This document shows, piece by piece, positions 15,517-23,605 of a stretch of DNA of 36,154 nucleotides. Every line of letters begins with the position of its first letter. Positions within the stretch are counted from its first letter, which is position 1. The translations under genes and the position numbers were made by a program. The notes beneath the pieces are model-generated. The model saw only the letters and a list, made by a program, of their open reading frames with translations. It searched no databases and was not told the origin of the DNA. The DNA comes from Candidatus Omnitrophota bacterium (GTDB taxonomy: Bacteria; Omnitrophota; Gorgyraeia; Duberdicusellales; 4484-171): contig JAQUOR010000001.1 in assembly GCA_028717025.1 (NCBI GenBank), positions 1 through 36,154 of the forward strand, given 5' to 3'.

Positions 15517-16535
15517 AAATCATATCAATCGTCAATCAAAAAGGCGGCTGTGGAAAAACAATCACCGCGGTTAATTGCGCCGCTGCCTTACATAAAAAAG
15601 GATATAAAGTTCTGCTCGTCGATTGTGACCCCCAGGCCCATGCAACTTTCTCCTTACGTAAAGAATCGCGCGTCTATATCACGGACATCCTGGAAGCAAT
15701 TGCCGGGAACCAAGAGCTACCCAGCGAAGGCCTTCTTACTCAGGTTGCTGATAATTTTTATCTCGTTCCTTCCCGTATTGGTTTAGCTTCCTTAGAGCAT
15801 AAGCTCAGCGTGCGCGACGATAAGCTGCAAATACTTTCCTCGTTCCTCAGCAAGGTTTCCGCAAATTTCGATTACTGCCTCCTTGACTGTCCTCCTAATT
15901 TAGGCGTATTAACGCTTAACGCTCTGGAAGCAAGCCGTTATTCGCTGGTCCCTCTTATGGCCTGCGATTTTAGTCTGCGCGGCATAGAAATATTAAAGGA
16001 TATCCTCATCATGCTGAAAGAATATAAAGGAAGCCACCCTATACCCTTCTATCTGTTGACACAAGTAGACAAACGATATAACTTTTCCAAGGAATTCAGC
16101 GAAAAAGTCAAAAAACAGCTGGGCAATCTTCTCTTAAAATCCACGATACGCATCAATATATCGTTACGAGAGGCGGCGAGTGCGGGAAAAACGATTTTTG
16201 AGTATAAAGCAGATTCGCGCGGCGCTGAAGATTTTCTGGCACTTGCAACGGAACTGGAAAAAATCACTTCCCAGAGTAAATGGACCTCTCTGTTTTTACG
16301 CGGAGATAAATTTTCCGAAGTATACCTGGTAGGCGACTTTAATAATTGGAAACGTGATGAACGCTACCGGCTCAATAAAGTCGGGGAAGATATCTGGAGT
16401 ATCAACGTTCCTTTAGAAACAGGTAAATACCGCTATAAGTTTGTCGCCGGGGACAGCTGGTTTAATGATCCTCATAACGCGTTGGCGGAAGACGATGCTT
16501 TTGGCGGGAAAAATTCGCTTCTGGTAATTGAATAA
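15513..16535 (+). CDS. ParA/MinD-type ATPase fused to a C-terminal glycogen-binding CBM48 domain
   Basis: Residues 1-250 are a ParA-family ATPase: deviant Walker A KGGCGKT (10-16) with the signature lysine, switch I VDCDPQ (36-41) and Walker B LLDCPP (123-128). Residues about 260-340 are an AMPK-beta-type carbohydrate-binding module, beginning VYLVGDFNNW. Trp279, Lys309, Trp316 and Asn334 fall at the positions of AMPK beta-1 Trp100, Lys126, Trp133 and Asn150, which contact glycogen, so binding is likely intact. The start at 15513 has AGGAGG about 6 nt upstream and overlaps the preceding stop. There is no ParB gene or parS-like repeat nearby; instead the operon converges on an alpha-glucan cluster. 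I infer a cargo-positioning ATPase for glycogen or a glucan-bound complex; chromosome partition is less likely. Confidence 0.9.
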   Translation: MKIISIVNQKGGCGKTITAVNCAAALHKKGYKVLLVDCDPQAHATFSLRKESRVYITDILEAIAGNQELPSEGLLTQVADNFYLVPSRIGLASLEHKLSVRDDKLQILSSFLSKVSANFDYCLLDCPPNLGVLTLNALEASRYSLVPLMACDFSLRGIEILKDILIMLKEYKGSHPIPFYLLTQVDKRYNFSKEFSEKVKKQLGNLLLKSTIRINISLREAASAGKTIFEYKADSRGAEDFLALATELEKITSQSKWTSLFLRGDKFSEVYLVGDFNNWKRDERYRLNKVGEDIWSINVPLETGKYRYKFVAGDSWFNDPHNALAEDDAFGGKNSLLVIE

Positions 16536-16561
16536 ACGCACTACGCGTGGCGGACTTTAAA

Positions 16562-17266
16562 TTACCGCGCCTCTTCGCTGATAATCGTAATCTTACCTAC
16601 CATACCGATAAATTCTAAACGCAGAGGAATTTTATTTTCTTTATCAAGCCACAAGTTAAACCGCCGCGCACCGCTGCCTACTAAAAAAATGGTTTCTTTT
16701 TTTGTCCCGGGCAACACTCGATACGATTCAAATTTTATTTTGATTTTATTGGTAGGGAGATTAAAAGTGAGGGACTTTCCTAACTGCAAGCCTGCATCCT
16801 GAGGGAAAAAATAAAGAAGCGACAAAATGTTTTGGATGGGTATGTCCTGGTACAAAAAATTCTCTTTTTTATCGGCATTAGTCTTTGTGATCTTTACGAA
16901 ACCTTTTTTCTGGTTATAAATCTCTTCAATGAGTTCTTTTTTCCCGAAAAAGACGATATCACGCACAACTTTAATGGGTAAATGCGTTGACGCATCAAGA
17001 AAAACTTTTTCCTGACTTTCCAGGTTAAGCAAACGCAGGATCTTGGTATCGGAAGTTACCTCAAGAACATCAACGAGGCTTCCTTCAATTGTTTCCTGAC
17101 CCAGATACCGCCACTCTATTTTTCCGGAAGGAATACCGTTAAAAAAAACCGCGTATGCAAGTTTTTCCTTGCCCCCAAACCTGGTCTTAAGCGAATTCTC
17201 GGCATAGCAGGATGTGACGTATATGCTTAAAAGCAGCGTTAAAATAATTTGCTGTAAACCACGCAT
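16562..17266 (-). CDS. exported DUF3108-like protein
   Basis: A 234-residue protein with an N-terminal signal sequence (MRGLQQIILTLLLSIYVTSC) followed by a beta-rich domain: LAYAVFFNGIPSGKIEWRYLG near the start, and a closing FNLWLDKENKIPLRLEF. This is the pattern of DUF3108 proteins, secreted single-domain proteins of unknown role. The Cys in VTSCYAE could be a lipoprotein site, but the lipobox is poor. It follows the patatin gene by 27 bp and is the last gene of the long minus-strand run, ending 26 bp from the convergent ParA-CBM48 gene. GGGAG sits very close to the start. Confidence 0.65.
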   Translation of the reverse strand: MRGLQQIILTLLLSIYVTSCYAENSLKTRFGGKEKLAYAVFFNGIPSGKIEWRYLGQETIEGSLVDVLEVTSDTKILRLLNLESQEKVFLDASTHLPIKVVRDIVFFGKKELIEEIYNQKKGFVKITKTNADKKENFLYQDIPIQNILSLLYFFPQDAGLQLGKSLTFNLPTNKIKIKFESYRVLPGTKKETIFLVGSGARRFNLWLDKENKIPLRLEFIGMVGKITIISEEAR

Positions 17267-17293
17267 GTTCTCCCTTTTTCATTGTGCACGCAT

Positions 17294-19147
17294 CTACGTC
17301 AGCCGCTTTATTTCATCTATTTTTTCTTTTGCCGCTGCTTCCCCGCGCGCCATAAACTCTTTGATTTTTTCAAACTCCATCCACCCTAAACCTTCGAAGT
17401 TAGGGTGCACGACGACGTCAGCAATACCTAATGCCTGCTGGACAAATTCACGCTGCATCGTTTCGATACTGCCGAAAATAAAATCAAATACATGTAACTT
17501 ATTATGTCTTTGGTATTCTTTATGAATTTCTTCCCGGGAGGGAGTGATATTAACCGCGATGATCCTGTCAACCCCGTAGTTTAAGAGTATTTTTGTGGGC
17601 AGCGGATTTAGAATGCCTCCGTCTAAAAGAATATCTTCTTTAAAGGTTACCGGCTCAAAAATTCCCGGCATCGCGCAGCTTGCCGCGACCGCTTTGTAGA
17701 GTGGTCCCTCCTCGAGCACGATAATTTCTTTTTTAGCAAAGTCAAAGGCTACGATTTTAAGCATCCGCTTTAAATCGTAGAACGTTTTATTACCGAAAAT
17801 CTTCTTGCAGATGCTCTCAAGTCGCTTGGAACGTATTACCCCCTTAAAGGGGAAAGAGATTCCGGAGAAAGAACTTGTTTTTCTCCCAAACTCCTGCGCC
17901 AGCGGCGCAATATCTTTTGGCTCATAACCCAGCGCCCAGAGCGTTGCGATAACAGAGCCCATGCTTGAACCGCAAATGATATCAATGGTAATGTTATGCT
18001 CCGCAAACGCCTTAAGCACTCCTATGTGTGCATATCCAAAGGCAGCGCCGCTGCCTAAGGCTAAACCCGTAATCACATCGCCGATGTCGCGGCTGATTCT
18101 GCGTAATACTTTTGCGTACGCATCGGTGCTGGCCGAGGGAAGTGTTGCATACACGGGGTGATTGAGCAGGCTTCGTTTTTGAGTATACGTTATGTTATCA
18201 CGGCTGCCAAACTCGTTAATCACCACTTTTATTTTTTCCCGAATCAGAGAGTTTTTACTTTCCAAATCACTTATCAGGATACCGGCCCTACGTAACTCTT
18301 CTATTTGCGGGAAAAGAACAAAATGGATAGAGTCTGCAAGCGAAATAAAATCGTCAAAATAACTATCCCAAAAATAGTAAGGGATCTCATAAAGAATAAA
18401 GTGATGACTCTCGCAAAGACAATTAAGAAGAGCGGAAAAATTTCCCGGCGAGGTAACTTTAAGAAGCAGATAATCCACTGCGTCATTAACAATTGCCCCC
18501 GAGACCGTCGCTTCGGAAAATTCATTTAATGACATGGACTGCATATCCCGCTTTGCCAGATACGGCAGTATAAAATTGTTGCTGGAAGATACCTCGATAC
18601 AGATAACTTTTTTCCCGGTTTCTTCTTTAATTTTTAATGCAAGATTATGGAGGTAGGTCGTCTTCCCTGCTGAAGGGAACCCTATAACGCCGATACGCTT
18701 GACTCGAAATATTTTCTTAGGCTTTTCTTGCGTTTTTGCCCTTACGCGCTGTGTAAGCATACGCGAAAAGTCCAAAGAGATTGTCGGGTGCTTGTTTATA
18801 AAACCCTTAAATTCTTCTTTCCCCACTCGCAGAACAAAGGAGTTTTCGATTGCTTTGGTAGTTACTGAATGCGGCTCATCGGTAAAAATCGAAATAATGC
18901 CAAACGACGTACCCCGCTTTAAGAGATCTATTTCCGATTCGTACACCCCCTGGCGGGTCAGTGCCACGATTCTTCCTTTAAGCAGGAAATAGAAATAGTC
19001 GGGTGCATCACCTTGTGTATAGATAATTTCGCCGTTTTTGTATTCTTTGACTTCGCAGAGTACCAAAAATGCATCGATTTCTTCCGGGGTAAGTTTATTG
19101 AACGTCGGGGTATTATTGAGGATGAGCTTGATTTCGTTTTTATCCAT
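17294..19147 (-). CDS. cNMP-binding/P-loop/patatin-like phospholipase (NTE-like)
   Basis: A three-part 617-residue protein. Residues 8-130 are a cyclic-nucleotide-binding fold (GEIIYTQGDAPDYFYFLLKGRI), though the usual phosphate-binding RxA is not obvious. Residues about 150-335 are a MinD/CpsD-like P-loop domain with an intact GFPSAGKTT (156-164). Residues about 358-540 are a patatin lipase: oxyanion loop GLALGSGAAFG, nucleophile Ser395 in GSSMG and catalytic Asp509 in DGG. The order matches neuropathy-target-esterase-type bacterial phospholipases. The catalytic pair is complete, so lysophospholipase or esterase activity is expected at the membrane. It follows GH1 by 17 bp and precedes the DUF3108 gene. 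The start at 19147 has only a weak ribosome site. Confidence 0.88.
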   Translation of the reverse strand: MDKNEIKLILNNTPTFNKLTPEEIDAFLVLCEVKEYKNGEIIYTQGDAPDYFYFLLKGRIVALTRQGVYESEIDLLKRGTSFGIISIFTDEPHSVTTKAIENSFVLRVGKEEFKGFINKHPTISLDFSRMLTQRVRAKTQEKPKKIFRVKRIGVIGFPSAGKTTYLHNLALKIKEETGKKVICIEVSSSNNFILPYLAKRDMQSMSLNEFSEATVSGAIVNDAVDYLLLKVTSPGNFSALLNCLCESHHFILYEIPYYFWDSYFDDFISLADSIHFVLFPQIEELRRAGILISDLESKNSLIREKIKVVINEFGSRDNITYTQKRSLLNHPVYATLPSASTDAYAKVLRRISRDIGDVITGLALGSGAAFGYAHIGVLKAFAEHNITIDIICGSSMGSVIATLWALGYEPKDIAPLAQEFGRKTSSFSGISFPFKGVIRSKRLESICKKIFGNKTFYDLKRMLKIVAFDFAKKEIIVLEEGPLYKAVAASCAMPGIFEPVTFKEDILLDGGILNPLPTKILLNYGVDRIIAVNITPSREEIHKEYQRHNKLHVFDFIFGSIETMQREFVQQALGIADVVVHPNFEGLGWMEFEKIKEFMARGEAAAKEKIDEIKRLT

Positions 19148-19164
19148 ATTTGTACTTTCTTACC

Positions 19165-20370
19165 TTAAATTTCTACTTTATTGTGCGCAGCGATTTTTGC
19201 ATATTCGAGCGCAAAAGGACGCACTGAACGCTCAAATGTGCCGTAGTCAATGTTGGCCAAGCCAAAGCGCTCCTTAAATCCTTTATCCCACTCGAAATTA
19301 TCCATAAGCGCCCACCAGAAATACCCTCGTATATCAACGCCATCCTTCAGTGCCCGCGCAACGGCCTGTACATGCGTCATCATATACTCGCGATAGTCGG
19401 TATTTTTTTCTTCAGTAGAGCCATTTTCGGTAACGATAACGGGCAGGTTGAATTTCTTAAGACGCATCAATAATTCATAGAGCCCTTGCGGATACACGTA
19501 CCAACCCACATGATTCCTTCTTTCACGATGATCAGTATGTGCACACTCCCTTCCGGCAAACCCATCGAACTGGACATATTCCCTACAATAATAATTGATT
19601 CCGACAAAATCCATGCAGTGCTTATTGTGCAAGCGTTCAAGCAATTGCATGTTAAAGAGCTTATCACGTACAAATGCGGCAACGTCATTTAAACCGAAAC
19701 TAAAATGCGGGCAGCCAGAGAACACCCTTAGATGTTTGCTTATCGACACCTGGCAGGGCGTTTGAGCGTATATCCGCTTTATTTCCTGATAGGCGGTAAT
19801 GTACGCGCTGGTCATATTGGCTAATACTTTCTGGGCAACAGTCAAAGAGTGCGTACCCGGAGGCCAATTCCCTCTTACAAAACCGTTATAAATATAGACT
19901 AACGGTTCGTTGAATATTATCCAGTATTCTACCTTGTTTTTGAAGGCGGATGCTATGGTCCTGACATACTCAAGAAAAAAATCGATATTCGATGCAGTAA
20001 GCCATCCGCCTTTTTGGATAAACCAAAGTGGATTGGTAAAATGGTGCAGGCTCACCAGGGGCTTAAGTCCTAATGCAGCCAATGTATTGATAACCTCAAT
20101 ATAGTGGTTAAGCTCATGGTGTGCTATTGTGCCGGGCGCAGGATATATACGGGCCCATTCGAAAGAGATACGCAAGGAATTAAGATTAAGCTGACGAGCC
20201 AGACGGAAGTCTTCTTTAAATAGGGAGTAGTGATCGCACGCTTTGCCTGCGGTCTGCAATTTTTTTTCTTTTTCCCACGCTGCCCAGTCAGAATCAAAAT
20301 TTCCGCCTTCTGCCTGATAGCTGGAAAGGGCTGCTCCCCATAAGAAAAGCTGAGGAAAATGTATTACCAT
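19165..20370 (-). CDS. GH1 family glycosidase (beta-glucosidase-like)
   Basis: Retaining glycosidase of family GH1. It opens FLWGAALSSYQAEGG, has the acid/base Glu155 in IIFNEP and the nucleophile Glu315 in VTENGS, and ends with GYFWWALMDNFEWDKGF and the RFGLANIDY aglycone/sugar-site motifs. At 401 residues it is somewhat shorter than the usual 440-470 but all core motifs are present. I placed the start at the ATG at 20370; a TTG precedes it directly and neither has a Shine-Dalgarno. No signal peptide, so it acts on imported beta-linked oligosaccharides in the cytoplasm. It is embedded in an alpha-glucan cluster, which is unusual for a beta-specific family. Substrate cannot be told from sequence. 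Confidence 0.9.
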   Translation of the reverse strand: MVIHFPQLFLWGAALSSYQAEGGNFDSDWAAWEKEKKLQTAGKACDHYSLFKEDFRLARQLNLNSLRISFEWARIYPAPGTIAHHELNHYIEVINTLAALGLKPLVSLHHFTNPLWFIQKGGWLTASNIDFFLEYVRTIASAFKNKVEYWIIFNEPLVYIYNGFVRGNWPPGTHSLTVAQKVLANMTSAYITAYQEIKRIYAQTPCQVSISKHLRVFSGCPHFSFGLNDVAAFVRDKLFNMQLLERLHNKHCMDFVGINYYCREYVQFDGFAGRECAHTDHRERRNHVGWYVYPQGLYELLMRLKKFNLPVIVTENGSTEEKNTDYREYMMTHVQAVARALKDGVDIRGYFWWALMDNFEWDKGFKERFGLANIDYGTFERSVRPFALEYAKIAAHNKVEI

Positions 20371-20401
20371 CAATTAAATCAACTAAAGGTGAAGCTGTAT
20401 C

Positions 20402-20803
20402 TTAAGAAACATTGGAAAGAATGTCCAGTACCTTATTGTTATTGCTTGAAGAAAGAATAAGGATAGCTGAGCCATTCACCTGAGCTGCAGTCCCGTACAT
20501 ACGCATAAGGTCGATACCAGCCTCTTTTAAGCGGGAGACAAGCTGCGCTAACTGCCCAACCCGATCCGGCATTTCTACAATAATTACTTCTTTGCTTTCC
20601 GCGGTGCCTAAGTTGCGCAACACTTCTTTGGTGCCGATATTATCTGAAGTAACCAGATGAAAATAAGCTTTAGAACCAACTACGTAGGCACTGATTGCCC
20701 GTATATTGATGCTTTTTTCGGTAATTACCGTGGCAATTGCGGCGAGCAGCCCCTCCTTGTTCTCTGTGGATAGAAGAATCTCTTCGCCTTTTACAGCCTT
20801 CAT
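20402..20803 (-). CDS. tandem ACT-domain protein
   Basis: A 133-residue stand-alone protein consisting of two ACT repeats: EILLSTENKEGLLAAIATVI (about 8-70) and VIIVEMPDRVGQLAQLVSRL (about 72-130), each with the Gly-Leu ligand-site turn. ACT pairs bind amino acids and act as sensors; no catalytic domain is present. The ATG at 20803 has AGGAGG 5 nt upstream. It lies between the DUF2934 gene and GH1 in the same direction, about 30 bp before GH1, so it may be co-transcribed with GH1. The ligand is unknown; relatives are annotated only as ACT domain proteins. Confidence 0.8.
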   Translation of the reverse strand: MKAVKGEEILLSTENKEGLLAAIATVITEKSINIRAISAYVVGSKAYFHLVTSDNIGTKEVLRNLGTAESKEVIIVEMPDRVGQLAQLVSRLKEAGIDLMRMYGTAAQVNGSAILILSSSNNNKVLDILSNVS

Positions 20804-20856
20804 ATGTGCCTCCTTTTATATAGATACGGATATATGCGCCTGCCGGCAAGGCAGGG

Positions 20857-20931
20857 AGTTGAACGCGGATAGACACAGAACCTTAAGCGTAAATCCACGC
20901 ATGTTACCGCGGGAATCCGCTTCTAAAGTCT
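20857..20931. repeat. AACGCGGAT...ATCCGCTTCTA dispersed repeat
   Basis: Begins TTGAACGCGGATAG and ends with AATCCGCTTCTA (CGCTTCTA at 20918-20925), the terminus also seen at 7053-7060 and 29831-29838. The matching TAGAAGCG end is missing, so this is a partial copy. It occupies the ACT gene leader. Confidence 0.5.
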
Positions 20932-20968
20932 CATTTCACATCCGAGACAACGTTGCTGATGATATCTG

Positions 20969-20998
20969 ATGATAAGCGCTCGTTATATATAGGAACAA
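20969..20998 (-). promoter_or_regulatory. possible promoter for the ACT/GH1 genes
   Basis: TTGTTC (20993-20998) and TATCAT (20969-20974) separated by 18 nt on the minus strand, about 165 bp before the ACT start. A weak match, given because the hairpin at 21091 and the 361-bp gap suggest a transcription break. Confidence 0.25.
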
Positions 20999-21090
20999 TG
21001 CGCTCTTTTTTGACTCGGTTAAAAGGCAAGAAACTTTTCGCAGGTATGCTTTTAGACGCAACAATAACGTGTAACGTACCTATTAATTAT

Positions 21091-21121
21091 TTACCCTGCC
21101 GGAAAAAATCCGGCAGGGTAA
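21091..21121. terminator. strong hairpin after the DUF2934 gene
   Basis: Perfect 13-bp arms (21091-21103 and 21109-21121) with a 5-nt A loop, GC-rich core CCTGCCGG/CCGGCAGG. It is 44 bp past the DUF2934 stop. The T-run (ATTTTT) follows on the plus strand only; for the minus-strand operon it is a strong stem without a U-tract, so it may instead stop processing or opposite-strand transcription. Confidence 0.5.
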
Positions 21122-21164
21122 ATTTTTGATCGCTACTTTTTTTAAAAAGCTAAAAAATGATTAG

Positions 21165-21350
21165 CTATTTGCACTTCGAGCGAATTTCTTTTTCAGCCTG
21201 GAGCCAAATTGTCAGATCCTGGCCCTTAGGCTTACCTTTGCTTTCCCACAGGTAATACGCTCTGTCTCTGATCATTTGGGCTAATTTTGCATTGTCACAG
21301 CATGCAGAACTTTTCGAACTTGTGCTTTTTGAATTTCTTACGAATCCCAT
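21165..21350 (-). CDS. small DUF2934 protein
   Basis: 61 residues. The segment MIRDRAYYLWESKGKPKGQD through WLQAEKEI is the DUF2934 signature; the first 20 residues are Ser/Lys/Cys-rich (TSSKSSACC). GAGGAGG lies about 6 nt before the ATG at 21350, a strong ribosome site that supports translation. It follows the GH57 gene at 21417 by 66 bp. DUF2934 proteins are often found near glycogen and trehalose genes, and its position here fits, but no function is established. Confidence 0.8.
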   Translation of the reverse strand: MGFVRNSKSTSSKSSACCDNAKLAQMIRDRAYYLWESKGKPKGQDLTIWLQAEKEIRSKCK

Positions 21351-21416
21351 GACCCACCTCCTCTTCTTATCACTGCAGCCTTTCGGCCGTTTCTTTAAAA
21401 AAACACACCTCTTACG

Positions 21417-23453
21417 CTACTCAATAGGCTCTACGAATAACGATAGCCCGAATGTATTTCTACTTTTTGCAATAAAAAGAACGGATATTTCCTGGTATAC
21501 CCGCTCAAACCCCGACTCGGAAGATGAGACTGAATATACCGGCATCGTAAAAATCTGTGTTTTATCGCAGTGAAACGTAAGTAATATTTTCTTATGGTAG
21601 TCAATGATGCTGAACTCTTCAGTTTCAGCCCAGGCACGCGCCGTAGCAAGCGTAACGTCACCCTTCTTCTCTTTCCGGTAAATATCATTGAACGATGGTA
21701 GAGACAAATTAAATTCTACACCAAATTGATGATTATTCAAGGCATTTTTTTTATTGAACGTATAGAGCGTTTTAAAACCCGGGAGGTTTGAAAACTCTAT
21801 AACCTTCGAAAAATCAAGGTCTTTTCCCGCGTAATGGCAGGAAAGCTTAACCCCTCCCTTACCCTTACTGGCTTTAACATCGTAAAGATCGTTTCCCAAA
21901 GACAACATCCCCCGCTGGTAGTTAAAACCATCGAGGCTAAAATTACGGTCCAAAAGGTGGTCAACGAGCCCGTGGCGTTCATAGCTGTCATAGATAAGGA
22001 ATTTATCCAGATCATTTTCTTTTTGCTTGACTACGTCATGAATGGTGGCATGTTCGTTAGCCTCCTGCGTAACGTGCGCTCTTATTTTTGCATGATAAGA
22101 TTCCTCTTGCCTGGTAATAGTATTAAGGAGATTGAACGCCGGGTCGCGCAAGCTTAATTCCAGAAAACTTGCCCCCCGGCGGCTTAAAGAACAGATCATT
22201 TTTGAATTTTTAACGATTATCTCGTTATTACCGTCTAAATCGATATCTTCTTCTTCGAATGCTACCGCGCCTTTGTGTTTGCTATCGAGCAGGTTTTCTG
22301 CGGCAATAAGGTTTCTATACACCGCCTCGCGAATATGGTTTAAATAAAAACCGCCAAAAATACCGTGCCAATAGCCGCAATTGGTCTGCGCTTTCCATAA
22401 ACTTTTAAGCGCTTCTTTGGGCGCAGCTTGTTGCGCAGCATGCACCTTTCTGCTTAAAGAAAGCATCCGTTTATGCATGTAGTTAAGACGACTGTATTTG
22501 CGGTAGAAATTCCTGAAATAGCCGCCGCGTAAATATGCACTTGCCTCGACGTCACGGCCGTTGTTTTTTAAAAATTCTTTTAAGTCATCGAACGCTGCGG
22601 CGGCTTGGGGCTCAAGGACCCATTCGCCCATTTCTTCGTAAGAGGCAGTCGGTAAATAAACCAGGCCTTGCGAGGAAAATTTTAAAAGTGCCTGGCCAGG
22701 CGTAATGGTTTCAATAGTGTCGGAATCCTGCAGCATCGTAAAGAATTTCTTAAGCCACTCTTTCTCGTATACCCATTCGTAGGTATTGGGCCAGAGACCG
22801 AATTTTTCCCCATCATCAAACAACGTTACCAGCACGTCTTCTTCGCCGGCAAAGCCGTTTAAAAGCTCAATTGCTTCATGGGCCTGCGAAAAAGGAACCT
22901 TATAGCGCAAAGTCTTGCATATTGGAAACACTAAGATAGGCTTAGCGTCATCTTCCGTAGTGTAGTAGCCGAAAAATTCTTTTTGTTTTAAGCCGGCGTA
23001 GCGGAAATGAGTATCATCGAGAAAAGTATATTTAAGACCGGCGTTATGGAGAACCTGCGCCAAATACTGCTCCCAGACTCTCTCGGCAATCCAGATGCCT
23101 TGAGGTTTCTGGGAAAATTCTTTTTTGATGAATTCATTCATCAAGTTTATTTGACCGTATTTATCCTTATCGCAGATCAAAGGCAGTATCGGCTCGTAGT
23201 ACCCTCCGCTGATGATCTCAACCTGGCCGCGTTTAGCCAACTGTTTTAGAACATCAAGATATTCCTTGGCATTTTTAAGCATCCAATCATACAGGGGCCC
23301 TGAATTGTGGACGCTGCATTTTATTTTAGGGAATTGCGAAAGAAGAGAAAGGAAAGGATGATAGCAGTGGTCGTATGCATCTTTGAAAACGTGGTCAAAA
23401 TTTCCTACCGGCTGATGGTTATGAACACCGAAAACTAAATATACTTTACCCAT
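21417..23453 (-). CDS. GH57 4-alpha-glucanotransferase / alpha-amylase type
   Basis: A 678-residue GH57 enzyme with the length and architecture of the Thermococcus litoralis 4-alpha-glucanotransferase and Pyrococcus AmyA group: the (beta/alpha)7 barrel opening LVFGVHNHQPVGN, then C-terminal beta-rich domains (about 390-678). The nucleophile is Glu124 in GIWIAERVWE, and the acid/base Asp214 in TLFDDGEKFG, almost the same numbering as T. litoralis Glu123/Asp214. It would transfer or trim alpha-1,4-glucan chains in the cytoplasm; no signal peptide. Start at 23453 is the natural start of the fold but lacks a ribosome site; a dispersed repeat lies just upstream. Whether it is a transferase or hydrolase cannot be decided by eye. 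Confidence 0.92.
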   Translation of the reverse strand: MGKVYLVFGVHNHQPVGNFDHVFKDAYDHCYHPFLSLLSQFPKIKCSVHNSGPLYDWMLKNAKEYLDVLKQLAKRGQVEIISGGYYEPILPLICDKDKYGQINLMNEFIKKEFSQKPQGIWIAERVWEQYLAQVLHNAGLKYTFLDDTHFRYAGLKQKEFFGYYTTEDDAKPILVFPICKTLRYKVPFSQAHEAIELLNGFAGEEDVLVTLFDDGEKFGLWPNTYEWVYEKEWLKKFFTMLQDSDTIETITPGQALLKFSSQGLVYLPTASYEEMGEWVLEPQAAAAFDDLKEFLKNNGRDVEASAYLRGGYFRNFYRKYSRLNYMHKRMLSLSRKVHAAQQAAPKEALKSLWKAQTNCGYWHGIFGGFYLNHIREAVYRNLIAAENLLDSKHKGAVAFEEEDIDLDGNNEIIVKNSKMICSLSRRGASFLELSLRDPAFNLLNTITRQEESYHAKIRAHVTQEANEHATIHDVVKQKENDLDKFLIYDSYERHGLVDHLLDRNFSLDGFNYQRGMLSLGNDLYDVKASKGKGGVKLSCHYAGKDLDFSKVIEFSNLPGFKTLYTFNKKNALNNHQFGVEFNLSLPSFNDIYRKEKKGDVTLATARAWAETEEFSIIDYHKKILLTFHCDKTQIFTMPVYSVSSSESGFERVYQEISVLFIAKSRNTFGLSLFVEPIE

Positions 23454-23467
23454 CGTATTTTTGCTTT

Positions 23468-23598
23468 ACAAATCACAATTTCCAAAAACCGAATTCCAAA
23501 TAATATTCAATAGTCAAACTCCAATCATCAAAACAGAAAAATTTTTCATTGAAATTTTGTATTTGGAATTTATTTGGGGCTTGGTATTTGTGATTTTG
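23468..23598. repeat. AATTTGGAATTT-type repeat with terminal inverted repeats
   Basis: AAATCACAA (23470-23478) and TTGTGATTT (23588-23596) form perfect 9-bp ends. The interior alternates TTCCAAA and TTTGGAAT words. It fills the gap between two GH57 genes; a relative is at 3627-3721. Confidence 0.6.
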
Positions 23599-23605
23599 AA
23601 TCTCA

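Noticed and set aside
15513..16535. Chromosome-partition ParA (Soj)
   Set aside because: No parB gene, no parS-like sites, and a C-terminal carbohydrate-binding module; the context is alpha-glucan metabolism.
21091..21121. Canonical intrinsic terminator for the minus-strand operon
   Set aside because: The stem is strong, but the T-run is only on the plus-strand side; kept as a hairpin with moderate confidence instead.
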